Assembly (NCBI RefSeq): GCF_029227915.1 | Contig: NC_079881.1 | Location: forward strand, 9,672,001 to 9,736,000 | DNA length: 64,000 nt | DNA from: Hydractinia symbiolongicarpus | Taxonomy: Eukaryota > Cnidaria > Hydrozoa > Anthoathecata > Hydractiniidae | Reading direction: 5' to 3' | In this document: positions 54,449-64,000 of the stretch, in pieces | Numbering within the stretch: the first letter of the stretch is position 1 | How the letters are laid out: every line of letters starts with the position of its first letter | Made by a program: the position numbers and the translations under genes | Notes under the pieces: generated by a model | The model's database searches: none | What the model was told of the DNA's origin: nothing | The model's input: the letters and a program-made list of their open reading frames with translations, nothing else

Positions 54449-54934
54449 GCCTTGTTAGCGCAGTAGGCAGCGCGTCAGTCTCATAATCTGAAGGTCGTGA
54501 GTTCGATCCTCACACAGGGCAAGACTTTTAAAAGCCGCAGTGAATCAAATGTTTGACGCCTATTACAAAACTAGCAACTGAACAATGATTCCGCCCGTGC
54601 TCGAACCGGGGACCTTGCGCGTGGGAATCGCACGTGATAACCGCTACACTACGGAATCCAATGAATTTTGGAACCTATGACGAAAGAAAGCAATACAAGG
54701 CTAAAATAGCTAGAGAAAAAAGCAAAAACATGTCGCTTGTTAGTTGCCAGATTCCGTAGTGTAGTGGTTATCACGTGCGCTTTACACGCGCAAGGTCCCC
54801 GGTTCGAGCCCGGGCGGAATCATTGATGTTTCCGCGAAGCGAACCTCGGAAGAGCCTCTGTAGGTTCCATGGTGTAATGGTTAGCACTCAGGACTCTGAA
54901 TCCTGCGATCCGAGTTCAAGTCTCGGTGGAACCT
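54449..54934. tRNA. U76: Met-CAT, Val scaffold-CCC(-), Val-TAC(+), Gln-CTG
   Basis: Met 54449-54521; Val(-) 54586-54658, CCC; Val(+) 54750-54822, TAC; Gln 54863-54934. Copy of U53. Confidence 0.88.
54586..54658 (-). tRNA. Val scaffold with anticodon CCC (U76)
   Basis: Copy of the U57 type in the second occurrence of the two-unit block. Confidence 0.71.
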
Positions 54935-55065
54935 GTGCCGTTAGTTGTGCCTCGGAAGCCCCTATTGGGCGTTTGGAAGCAACGGCACTTCAAATATTTT
55001 AGTCATTTGCAAGAAGACATTGTAATAACAACGTTCTTCTGAAATGCATCGGATTAGGGCACAGT

Positions 55066-55551
55066 GCCTTGTTAGCGCAGTAGGCAGCGCGTCAGTCTCA
55101 TAATCTGAAGGTCGTGAGTTCGATCCTCACACAGGGCAAGGCTTTTAAAAGCCGCAGTGAATCAAATGTTTGACGCCTATTACAAAACTAGCAACTCAAT
55201 AATGATTCCGCCCGGGCTCGAACCGGAGACCTTGCGCGTGTGAAGCGCACGTGATAACCGCTACACTACGGAATCCAATGAATTTTGGAACCTATGACGA
55301 AGAAAAGCAATACAAGGCTAAAATAGCTAGAGAAAAAAGCAAAAACATGTCGCTTGTTAGTTGCCAGATTCCGTAGTGTAGTGGTTATCACGTGCGCTTA
55401 ACACGCGCAAGGTCCCCGGTTCGAGCCCGGGCGGAATCATTGATGTTTCCGCGAAGCGAACCTCGGAAGAGCCTCTGTAGGTGCCATGGTGTAATGGTTA
55501 GCACTCAGGACTCTGAATCCTGCGATCCGAGTTCAAGTCTCGGTGGAACCT
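55066..55551. tRNA. U77: Met-CAT, Val-CAC(-), Val-AAC(+), Gln-CTG
   Basis: Met 55066-55138; Val(-) 55203-55275; Val(+) 55367-55439; Gln 55480-55551 (T3 to G). Confidence 0.89.
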
Positions 55552-55682
55552 GTGCCGTTAGTTGTGCCTCGGAAGCACCTATTGGGCGTTTGGAAGCAAC
55601 GGCACTTCAAATATTTTAGTCATTTGCAAGAAGACAATGTAATAACAACGTTCTTCTGAAATGCATCGGATTAGGGCACAGT

Positions 55683-56368
55683 GCCTTGTTAGCGCAGTAG
55701 GCAGCGCGTCAGTCTCATAATCTGAAGGTCGTGAGTTCGATCCTCACACAGGGCAAGGCTTTTAAAAGCCGCAGTGAATCAAATGTTTGACGCCTATTAC
55801 AAAACTAGCACCTCAATAATGATTCCGCCTGGGCTCGAGCCGGAGACCTTGCGCGTGTGAAGCGCACGTGATAACCGCTACACTACGGAATCCAATGAAT
55901 TTGGAACCGATGACGAAGGAAAGCAATACAAGGCTAAAACAGCTAGAGAAAAAAGCAAAAACATGTCGCTTGTTAGTTGCCAGATTCCGTAGTGTATTAC
56001 AAAACTAGCAACTGAACAATGATTCCGCCCGTGCTCGAACCGGGGACCTTGCGCGTGTGAAGCGCACGTGATAACCGCTACACTACAGAATCCAATGAAT
56101 TTTGGAACCGATGACGAAGGAAAGCAATACAAGGCTAAAATAGCTAGAGAAAAAAGCAAAAACATGTCGCTTGTTTGTTGCCAGATTCCGTAGTGTAGTG
56201 GTTATCACGTGCGCTTAACTCGCGCAAGGTCCCCGGTTCGAGCCCGGGTGGAATCATAGATGTTTCCGCGAAGCGAACCTCGGAAGAGCCTCTGTAGGTT
56301 CCATGGTGTAATGGTTAGCACTCAGGACTCTGAATCCTGCGATCCGAGTTTAAGTCTCGGTGGAACCT
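55683..56368. tRNA. U78, rearranged: Met-CAT, Val-CAC(-), Val(+) stub, Val-CAC(-), Val-AAC(+), Gln-CTG
   Basis: Met 55683-55755; Val(-) 55820-55892; stub 55983-55996; Val(-) 56020-56092; Val(+) 56184-56256 (T37); Gln 56297-56368. Confidence 0.87.
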
Positions 56369-56499
56369 GTGCCGTTAGTTGTGCCTCGGAAGCACCTATT
56401 GGGCGTTTGGAAGCAACGGCATTTCAAATATATTAGTCATTTGCAAGAAGACATTGTAATAACAACGTTCTTCTGAAATGCATCGGATTAGGGCACAGT

Positions 56500-56985
56500 G
56501 CCTTGTTAGCGCAGTAGGCAGCGCGTCAGTCTCATAATCTGAAGGTCGTGAGTTCGATCCACACACAGGGCAAGTCTTTTAAAAGCCGCAGTGAATCAAA
56601 TGTTTGACGCCTATTACAAAACTAGCAACTCAACAATGATTCCGCCCGTGCTCGAACCGGGGACCTTGCGCGTGTGAAGCGCACGTGATAACCGCTACAC
56701 TACGGAATCCAATGAATTTTGGAACCGATGACGAAGGAAAGCAATACAAGGCTAAAATAGCTAGAGAAAAAAGCAAAAACATGTCGCTTGTTTGTTGCCA
56801 GATTCCGTAGTGTAGTGGTTATCACGTGCGCTTAACTCGCGCAAAGTCCCCGGTTCGAGCCAGGGTGGAATCATAGATGTTTCCGCGAAGCGAACCTCGG
56901 AAGAGCCTCTGTAGGTTCCATGGTGTAATGGTTAGCACTCAGGACTCTGAATCCTGCGATCCGAGTTTAAGTCTCGGTGGAACCT
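56500..56985. tRNA. U79: Met-CAT, Val-CAC(-), Val-AAC(+), Gln-CTG
   Basis: Met 56500-56572 (T-stem mismatch); Val(-) 56637-56709; Val(+) 56801-56873 (T37); Gln 56914-56985. Confidence 0.88.
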
Positions 56986-57116
56986 GTGCCGTTAGTTGTG
57001 CCTCGGAAGCACCTATTGGGCGTTTGGAAGCAACGGCATTTCAAATATATTAGTCATTTGCAAGAAGACATTGTAATAACAACGTTCTTCTGAAATGCAT
57101 CGGATTAGGGCACAGT

Positions 57117-57602
57117 GCCTTGTTAGCGCAGTAGGCAGCGCGTCAGTCTCATAATCTGAAGGTCGTGAGTTCGATCCACACACAGGGCAAGTCTTTTAAA
57201 AGCCGCAGTGAATCAAATGTTTGACGCCTATTACAAAACTAGCAACTGAACAATGATTCCGCCCGTGCTCGAACCGGGGACCTTGCGCGTGTGAAGCGCA
57301 CGTGATAACCGCTACACTACGGAATCCAATGAATTTTGGAATCTATGACGAAGGAAAGCAATACAAGGCTAAAATAGCTAGAGCAAAAAGCAAAAACATG
57401 TCGCTTGTTAGTTGCCAGATTCCGTAGTGTAGTGGTTATCACGTGCGCTTAACACGCGCAAGGTCCCCGGTTCGAGCCCGGGCGGAATCATTGATGTTTC
57501 CGCGAAGCGAACCTCGGAAGAGCCTCTGTAGGTTCCATGGTGTAATGGTTAGCACTCAGGACTCTGAATCCTGCGATCCGAGTTCAAGTCTCGGTGGAAC
57601 CT
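57117..57602. tRNA. U80: Met-CAT, Val-CAC(-), Val-AAC(+), Gln-CTG
   Basis: Met 57117-57189 (T-stem mismatch); Val(-) 57254-57326; Val(+) 57418-57490; Gln 57531-57602. Confidence 0.89.
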
Positions 57603-57733
57603 GTGCCGTTAGTTGTGCCTCGGAAGCCCCTATTGGGCGTTTGGAAGCAACGGCACTTCAAATATTTTAGTCATTTGCAAGAAGACATTGTAATAACAAC
57701 GTTCTTCTGAAATGCATCGGATTAGGGCACAGT

Positions 57734-58219
57734 GCCTTGTTAGCGCAGTAGGCAGCGCGTCAGTCTCATAATCTGAAGGTCGTGAGTTCGATCCTCACAC
57801 AGGGCAAGGCTTTTAAAAGCCGCAGTGAATCAAATGTTTGACGCCTATTACAAAACTAGCAACTCAATAATGGTTCCGCCCGGGCTCGAACCGGAGACCT
57901 TGCGCGTGTGAAGCGCACGTGATAACCGCTACACTACGGAATCCAATGAATTTTGGAACCTATGACGAAGAAAAGCAATACAAGGCTAAAATAGCTAGAG
58001 AAAAAAGCAAAAACATGTCGCTTGTTAGTTGCCAGATTCCGTAGTGTAGTGGTTATCACGTGCGCTTAACACGCGCAAGGTCCCCGGTTCGAGCCCGGGC
58101 GGAATCATTGATGTTTCCGCGAAGCGAACCTCGGAAGAGCCTCTGTAGGTGCCATGGTGTAATGGTTAGCACTCAGGACTCTGAATCCTGCGATCCGAGT
58201 TCAAGTCTCGGTGGAACCT
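57734..58219. tRNA. U81: Met-CAT, Val-CAC(-), Val-AAC(+), Gln-CTG
   Basis: Met 57734-57806; Val(-) 57871-57943; Val(+) 58035-58107; Gln 58148-58219 (T3 to G). Confidence 0.89.
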
Positions 58220-58350
58220 GTGCCGTTAGTTGTGCCTCGGAAGCACCTATTGGGCGTTTGGAAGCAACGGCACTTCAAATATTTTAGTCATTTGCAAGAA
58301 GACATTGTAATAACAACGTTCATCTGAAATGCATCGGATTAGGGCACAGT

Positions 58351-59035
58351 GCCTTGTTAGCGCAGTAGGCAGCGCGTCAGTCTCATAATCTGAAGGTCGT
58401 GAGTTCGATCCTCACACAGGGCAAGACTTTTAAAAGCCGCAGTGAATCAAATGTTTGACGCCTATTACAAAACTAGCACCTCAATAATGATTCCGCCTGG
58501 GCTCGAGCCGGAGACCTTGCGCGTGTGAAGCGCACGTGATAACCGCTACACTACGGAATCCAATGAATTTGGAACCGATGACGAAGGAAAGCAATACAAG
58601 GCTAAAACAGCTAGAGAAAAAAGCAAAAACATGTCGCTTGTTAGTTGCCAGATTCCGTAGTGTATTACAAAACTAGCAACTGAACAATGATTCCGCCCGT
58701 GCTCGAACCGGGGACCTTACGCGTGTGAAGCGCACGTGATAACCGCTACACTACGGAATCCAATGATTTTTGGAACCGATGACGAAGGAAAGCAATACAG
58801 GCTAAAATAGCTAGAGAAAAAAGCAAAAACATGTCGCTTGTTTGTTGCCAGATTCCGTAGTGTACTGGTTATCACGTGCGCTTAACTCGCGCAAGGTCCC
58901 CGGTTCGAGCCCGGGTGGAATCATAGATGTTTCCGCGAAGCGAACCTCGGAAGAGCCTCTGTAGGTTCCATGGTGTAATGGTTAGCACTCAGGACTCTGA
59001 ATCCTGCGATCCGAGTTTAAGTCTTGGTGGAACCT
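58351..59035. tRNA. U82, rearranged: Met-CAT, Val-CAC(-), Val(+) stub, Val-CAC(-), Val-AAC(+), Gln-CTG
   Basis: Met 58351-58423; Val(-) 58488-58560; stub 58651-58664; Val(-) 58688-58760; Val(+) 58851-58923 (T37); Gln 58964-59035. Confidence 0.87.
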
Positions 59036-59166
59036 GTGCCGTTAGTTGTGCCTCGGAAGCACCTATTGGGCGTTTGGAAGCAACGGCATTTCAAATATAT
59101 TAGTCATTTGCAAGAAGACATTGTAATAACAACGTTCTTCTGAAATGCATCGGATTAGGGCACAGT

Positions 59167-59652
59167 GCCTTGTTAGCGCAGTAGGCAGCGCGTCAGTCTC
59201 ATAATCTGAAGGTCGTGAGTTCGATCCACACACAGGGCAAGTCTTTTAAAAGCCGCAGTGAATCAAATGTTTGACGCCTATTACAAAACTAGCAACTGAA
59301 CAATGATTCCGCCCGTGCTCGAACCGGGGACCTTGCGCGTGTGAAGCGCACGTGATAACCGCTACACTACGGAATCCAATGAATTTTGGAACCTATGACG
59401 AAGGAAAGCAATACAAGGCTAAAATAGCTAGAGAAAAAAGCAAAAACATGTCGCTTGTTAGTTGCCAGATTCCGTAGTGTAGTGGTTATCACGTGCGCTT
59501 AACACGCGCAAGGTCCCCGGTTCGAGCCCGGGCGGAATCATTGATGTTTCCGCGAAGCGAACCTCGGAAGAGCCTCTGTAGGTGCCATGGTGTAATGGTT
59601 AGCACTCAGGACTCTGAATCCTGCGATCCGAGTTCAAGTCTCGGTGGAACCT
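59167..59652. tRNA. U83: Met-CAT, Val-CAC(-), Val-AAC(+), Gln-CTG
   Basis: Met 59167-59239 (T-stem mismatch); Val(-) 59304-59376; Val(+) 59468-59540; Gln 59581-59652 (T3 to G). Confidence 0.88.
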
Positions 59653-59783
59653 GTGCCGTTAGTTGTGCCTCGGAAGCACCTATTGGGCGTTTGGAAGCAA
59701 CGGCACTTCAAATATTTTAGTCATTTGCAAGAAGACATTGTAATAACAACGTTCATCTGAAATGCATCGGATTAGGGCACAGT

Positions 59784-60269
59784 GCCTTGTTAGCGCAGTA
59801 GGCAGCGCGTCAGTCTCATAATCTGAAGGTCGTGAGTTCGATCCTCACACAGGGCAAGGCTTTTAAAAGCCGCAGTGAATCAAATGTTTGACGCCTATTA
59901 CAAAACTAGCAACTCAACAATGATTTCGCCCGGGCTCGAACCGGGGACCTTGCGCGTGTGAAGCGCACGTGATAACCGCTACACTACGGAATCCAATGAT
60001 TTTTGGAACCGATGACGAAGGAAAGCAATACAAGGCTAAAACAGCTAGACAAAAAAGCAAAAACATGTCGCTTGTTAGTTGCCAGATTCCGTAGTGTAGT
60101 GGTTATCACGTGCGCTTAACACGCGCAAGGTCCCCGGTTCGACCCCGGGCGGAATCATTGATGTTTCCGCGAAGCGAACCTCGGAAGAGCCTCTGTAGGT
60201 TCCATGGTGTAATGGTTAGCACTCAGGACTCTGGATCCTGCCATCCGAGTTCAAGACTCGGTGGAACCT
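59784..60269. tRNA. U84: Met-CAT, Val-CAC(-), Val-AAC(+), Gln-CTG
   Basis: Met 59784-59856; Val(-) 59921-59993; Val(+) 60085-60157 (T-loop TTCGACC); Gln 60198-60269 (A37 to G). Val(+) matches U61 and Gln matches U62, so a junction of two blocks lies between them. Confidence 0.89.
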
Positions 60270-60400
60270 GTGCCGTTAGTTGTGCCTCGGAAGCACCTAT
60301 TGGGCGTTTGGAAGCAACGGCACTTCAAATATTTTAGTCATTTGCAAGAAGACATTATAATAACAACGTTTATCTGAAATGCATCGGATTAGGGCACAGT

Positions 60401-60885
60401 GCCTTGTTAGCACAGTAGGCAGCGCGTCAGTTTCATAATCTGAAGGTCGTGAGTTCGATCCTCACGCAGGGCAAGGCTTTTAAAAGCCGCAGTGAATCAA
60501 ATGTTTGACGCCTATAACAAAACTAGCAACTCAACAATGATTCCGCCCGGGCTCGAACCGGGGACCTTGCGCGTGTGAAGCGCACGTGATACCGCTACAC
60601 TACGGAATCCAATGAATTTTGGAACCTATGACGAAGGAAAGCAATACAAGGCTAAAATAGCTAGAGAAAAAAGCAAAAACATGTCGCTTGTTAGTTGCCA
60701 GATTCCGTAGTGTAGTGGTTATCACGTGCGCTTTACACGCGCAAGATCCCCGGTTCGAGCCCGGGCGGAATCATAGATGTTTCCGCGAAGCGAACCTCGG
60801 AAGAGCCTCTGTAGGTTCCATGGTGTAATGGTTAGCACTCAGGACTCTGAATCATGCGATCCGAGTTCAAGTCTCGGTGGAATCT
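60401..60885. tRNA. U85: Met-CAT, Val-CAC(-), Val-TAC(+), Gln-CTG
   Basis: Met 60401-60473; Val(-) 60538-60609, one base deleted; Val(+) 60701-60773, TAC; Gln 60814-60885 (anticodon-stem change). Copy of U63. Confidence 0.88.
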
Positions 60886-61016
60886 GTGCCGTTATTTGTG
60901 CCTCGGAAGCACCTATTGGGCGTTTGGAAGCAACGGCACTTCAAATATTTTAGTCATTTGCAAGAAGACATTGTAATAACAACGTTCTTCTGAAATGCAT
61001 CAGATTAGGGCACAGT

Positions 61017-61502
61017 GCCTAGTTAGCGCAGTAGGCAACGCGTCAGTCTCATAGTCTGAAGGTCGTGAGTTCGATCCTCACACAGGGCAAGGCTTTTAAA
61101 AGCCGCAGTGAATCAAATGTTTGACGCCTATTACAAAACTAGCAACTCAACAATGATTCCGCCCGGCCTCGAACCGGGGACCTTGCGCGTGTGAAGCGCA
61201 CGTGATAACCGCTACACTACGGAATCCAATGAATTTTGGAACCGATGACGAAGGAAAGCAATACAAGGCTAAAATAGCTAGAGAAAAAAGCAAAAACATG
61301 TCGCTTGTTAGTTGCCAGATTCCGTAGTGTAGTGGTTATCACGTGCGTTTAACACGCGCAAGATCCCCGGTTCGAGCCCGGGCGGAATCATTGATGTTTC
61401 CGCGAAGCGAACCTCGGAAGAGCCTCTGTAGGTTCCATGGTGTAATGGTTAGCACTCAGGACTCTAAATCCTGCGATCCGAGGTCAAGTTTTGGTAGAAC
61501 CT
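61017..61502. tRNA. U86: Met-CAT, Val-CAC(-), Val-AAC(+), Gln scaffold-CTA
   Basis: Met 61017-61089 (GCCTAGT acceptor); Val(-) 61154-61226; Val(+) 61318-61390; Gln scaffold 61431-61502, CTA. Confidence 0.87.
61431..61502 (+). tRNA. Gln scaffold with amber anticodon CTA (U86)
   Basis: CTA at 61464-61466; same T54 and acceptor lesions as U65 plus one T-stem change. Confidence 0.69.
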
Positions 61503-61633
61503 GTGCCGTTAGTTGTGCCTCGGAAGCACCTATTGGGCGTTTGGAAGCAACGGCACTTGAAATATTTTAGTCATTAGCAAGAAGACATTGTAATAACAAC
61601 GTTCTTCTGAAATGCATCGGATTAGGGCACAGT

Positions 61634-62119
61634 GCCTTGTTAGCGCAGTAGGCAGCGCGTCAGTCTCATAGTCTGAAGGTCGTGAGTTCGATCCTCACAC
61701 AGGGCAAGGCTTTTAAAAGCCGCAGTGAATCAAATGTTTGACGCCTATAACAAAACTAGCAACTCAACAATGATTCCGCCCGGCCTCGAACCGGGGACCT
61801 TGCGCGTGTGAAGCGCACGTGATAACCGCTACACTACGGAATCCAATGAATTTTGGAACCTATGACGAAGGAAAGCAATACAAGGCTAAAATAGCTAGAG
61901 AAAAAACCAAAAACATGTCGCTTTTTAGTTGCCAGATTCCGTAGTGTAGTGGTTATTACGTGTGCTTAACACGCGCAAGGTCCCCGGTTCGAGCCCGGGC
62001 GGAATCATTGATGTTTCCGCGAAGCGAACCTCGGAAGAGCCTCTGTAGGTTCCATGGTGTAATGGTTAGCACTCAGGACTCTAAATCCTGCGATCCGAGG
62101 TCAAGTTTCGGTAGAACCT
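61634..62119. tRNA. U87: Met-CAT, Val-CAC(-), Val-AAC(+), Gln scaffold-CTA
   Basis: Met 61634-61706; Val(-) 61771-61843; Val(+) 61935-62007; Gln scaffold 62048-62119, CTA. Confidence 0.87.
62048..62119 (+). tRNA. Gln scaffold with amber anticodon CTA (U87)
   Basis: CTA at 62081-62083; same companion lesions as U65, showing the variant has been copied along with its block. Confidence 0.7.
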
Positions 62120-62250
62120 GTGCCGTTAGTTGTGCCTCGGAAGCACCTATTGGGCGTTTGGAAGCAACGGCACTTGAAATATTTTAGTCATTAGCAAGAA
62201 GACATTGTAATAACAACGTTCTTCTGAAATGCATCGGATTAGGGCACAGT

Positions 62251-62736
62251 GCCTTGTTAGCGCAGTAGGCAGCGCGTCAGTCTCATAGTCTGAAGGTCGT
62301 GAGTTCGATCCTCACACAGGGCAAGGCTTTTAAAAGCCGCAGTGAATCAAATGTTTGACGCCTATAACAAAACTAGCAACTCAACAATGATTCCGCCCGG
62401 GCTCGAACCGGGGACCTTGCGCGTGTGAAGAGCACGTGATAACCGCTACACTACGGAATCCAATGAATTTTGGAACCTATGACGAAGGAAAGCAATACAA
62501 GGCTAAAATAGCTAGAGAAAAAAGCAAAAACATGTCGCTTGTTAGTTGCCAGATTCCGTAGTGTAGTGGTTATCACGTGCGCTTTACACGCGCAAGATCC
62601 CCGGTTCGAGCCCGGGCGGAATCATAGATGTTTCCGCGAAGCGAACCTCGGAAGAGCCTCTGTAGGTTCCATGGTGTAATGGTTAGCACTCAGGACTCTG
62701 AATCCTGCGATCCGAGTTCAAGTCTCGGTGGAATCT
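62251..62736. tRNA. U88: Met-CAT, Val-CAC(-), Val-TAC(+), Gln-CTG
   Basis: Met 62251-62323; Val(-) 62388-62460; Val(+) 62552-62624, TAC; Gln 62665-62736 (acceptor TGGAATC). Confidence 0.89.
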
Positions 62737-62867
62737 GTGCCGTTATTTGTGCCTCGGAAGCACCTATTGGGCGTTTGGAAGCAACGGCACTTCAAATATT
62801 TTAGTCATTTGCAAGAAGACATTGTAATAACAACGTTCTTCTGAAATGCATCAGATTAGGGCACAGT

Positions 62868-63353
62868 GCCTAGTTAGCGCAGTAGGCAGCGCGTCAGTCT
62901 CATAGTCTGAAGCTCGTGAGTTCGATCCTCACACAGGGCAAGGCTTTTAAAAGCCGCAGTGAATCAAATGTTTGACGCCTATTACAAAACTAGCAACTCA
63001 ACAATGATTCCGCCCGGGCTCGAACCGGGGACCTTGCGCGTGTGAAGCGCACGTGATAACCGCTACACTACGGAATCCATTGAACTTTGGAACCTATGAC
63101 GAAGGAAAGCAATACAAGGCTATAATAGCTAGAGAAAAAAGCAAAAACATGTCGCTTTTTAGTTGCCAGATTCCGTAGTGTAGTGGTTATCACGTGCGCT
63201 TAACACGCGCTAGGTCCCCGGTTCGAGCCCGGGCAGAATCATTGATGTTTCCGCGAAGCGAACCTCGGAAGAGCCTTTGCAGGTTCCATGGTGTAATGGT
63301 AATCACTCAGGACTCTGAATCCTGCGATCCGACTTCAAGTCTCGGTGGAACCT
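62868..63353. tRNA. U89: Met-CAT, Val-CAC(-), Val-AAC(+), Gln-CTG
   Basis: Met 62868-62940 (GCCTAGT acceptor); Val(-) 63005-63077; Val(+) 63169-63241; Gln 63282-63353 (D-arm change). Confidence 0.88.
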
Positions 63354-63484
63354 GTGCCGTTAGTTGTGCCTTGGAAGCACCTATTGGGCGTTTGGAAGCA
63401 ACGGCACTTTAAATATTTTAGTCATTTGCAAGAAGACATTGTAATAACAACGTTCTTCTGAAATGCATCGGATTAGGGCACAGC

Positions 63485-63970
63485 GCCTTGTTAGCGCAGT
63501 AGGCATCAGGTCATTCTCATAATCTGAAGGTCGTGAGTTCGATCCTCACACAGGGCAAGGCTTTTAAAAGCCGCAGTGAATCAAATGTTTGACGCCTATT
63601 ACAAAACTAGCAACTCAACAATGATTCCGCCCGGGCTCGAACCGGGAACCTTGCGCGTGTGAAGCGCACGTGATAACCGCTACACTACAGAATCCAATGA
63701 ATTTTGGAACCGATGACGAAGGAAAGCAATACAGGGCTAAAATAGCTAGAGAAAAAAGCAAAAACATGTCGCTAGTTAGTTGCCAGATTCCGTAGTGTAG
63801 TGGTTATCACGTGCGCTTAACACGCGCAAGGTCCCCGGTTCGAGCCCGGGCGGAATCATTGATGTTTCCGCGAAGCGAACCTCGGAAGAGCCTCTGTAGG
63901 TTCCATGGTGTAATGGTTAGCACTCAGGACTCTGAATCCTGCGATCCGAGTTCAAGTCTCGGTGGAACCT
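63485..63970. tRNA. U90: degenerate Met-CAT, Val-CAC(-), Val-AAC(+), Gln-CTG
   Basis: Met 63485-63557 with the damaged D-arm also seen in U65; Val(-) 63622-63694; Val(+) 63786-63858; Gln 63899-63970. The window ends inside the next stem-loop. Confidence 0.87.
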
Positions 63971-64000
63971 GTGTCGTTAGCTGTGCCTCGGAAGCACCTA

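Larger units (their letters stand above)
6063..64000. repeat. tandem array of a 617-bp four-tRNA unit (about 90 copies, open at the right edge)
   Basis: Landmarks recur every 617 bp (occasionally 616 or 618) from 6063 to the last base. The first copy begins inside the stem-loop downstream of Gln, at the sequence GGGCGTTTGG. Standard layout from the Met start: Met(+) 0 to +72, Val(-) +137 to +209, Val(+) +301 to +373, Gln(+) +414 to +485, trailer stem-loop +486 to +539, then spacer to the next Met. Hand count: 90 full Met, 98 full Val(-), 93 full Val(+), 90 full Gln, 4 Met fragments, 3 truncated Val(-), 6 Val(+) fragments of 14 bp and 1 truncated Gln. Units differ by a few per cent and fall into higher-order blocks. 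Tandem multi-tRNA arrays are known in Entamoeba and in Xenopus laevis (a 3.18-kb repeat), so the architecture has precedent; this unit composition was not recognised. Confidence 0.97.

Noticed and set aside
6488-63412. Dozens of similar 75-residue open frames on the plus strand (GTG starts, same sequence)
   Set aside because: They run through Val(+) and Gln tRNA genes and the spacer; conservation comes from the tRNA repeat. They start at a GTG within the tRNA, and many units break the frame.
6063-64000. CRISPR-like periodicity
   Set aside because: The period is 617 bp, the repeat is the whole unit, and no short repeats alternate with unique spacers; the genome is eukaryotic.
6063-64000. tRNA-derived SINE family in tandem
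   Set aside because: No poly(A) or LINE-type tails, no target-site duplications, constant head-to-tail period, and four distinct full tRNA genes per unit.

Overview
This is eukaryotic nuclear DNA, very probably from an animal. The AT-rich left flank carries one intact claudin/PMP22-like four-pass membrane protein gene, a metazoan family. From about 6,063 to the right edge the window is a tandem array of tRNA genes. A hydrozoan or other cnidarian is a plausible source from composition and the divergent claudin-like protein, but that is a guess; nothing here proves the taxon.

Left flank, 1-6,062: non-coding AT-rich DNA (1-1,350); a claudin-like gene (1,351-1,845) with a poly(A) signal near 2,134; a foldback/MITE-like element with about 60-bp imperfect terminal inverted repeats (2,581-3,372); a second, more diverged inverted-repeat element with repeated subterminal motifs (about 3,688-5,330); and featureless sequence up to the array.

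Array, 6,063-64,000 (continues off the right edge): about 90 copies of a 617-bp unit. Each standard unit has four intronless tRNA genes in fixed order: elongator tRNA-Met(CAT) on +, tRNA-Val (mostly CAC) on -, tRNA-Val (mostly AAC, often TAC) on +, and tRNA-Gln(CTG) on +. From the Met start the offsets are 0, +137, +301 and +414. By hand count there are 90 full Met, 98 full Val(-), 93 full Val(+) and 90 full Gln genes, about 371 in all, plus 14 fragments at recombination junctions. CCA is not encoded. A perfect palindrome containing TTTTAAAA follows each Met gene and can end Pol III transcription. The two Val genes are divergent, nearly identical inverted repeats around a spacer of about 91 bp. 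Val(+) and Gln lie 40 bp apart, usually with no T4 between them, so they may share a transcript.

The array changes at several scales: single-base drift, expanded two- and three-unit blocks, duplicated blocks 3-20 kb apart, and recurrent deletion junctions. Many copies have changed anticodons: Met scaffolds with CAG, CTT or TAT; Val scaffolds with CCC, TCC or AAA; Gln scaffolds with CTA (amber) or CCT. Several are amplified with their blocks. Whether any of these is transcribed and charged cannot be told from sequence, and many carry extra lesions. The array and its anticodon variants are the main reason to look again at this window.

Units are numbered U1-U90 by their Met gene. All coordinates were read by eye from the sequence.
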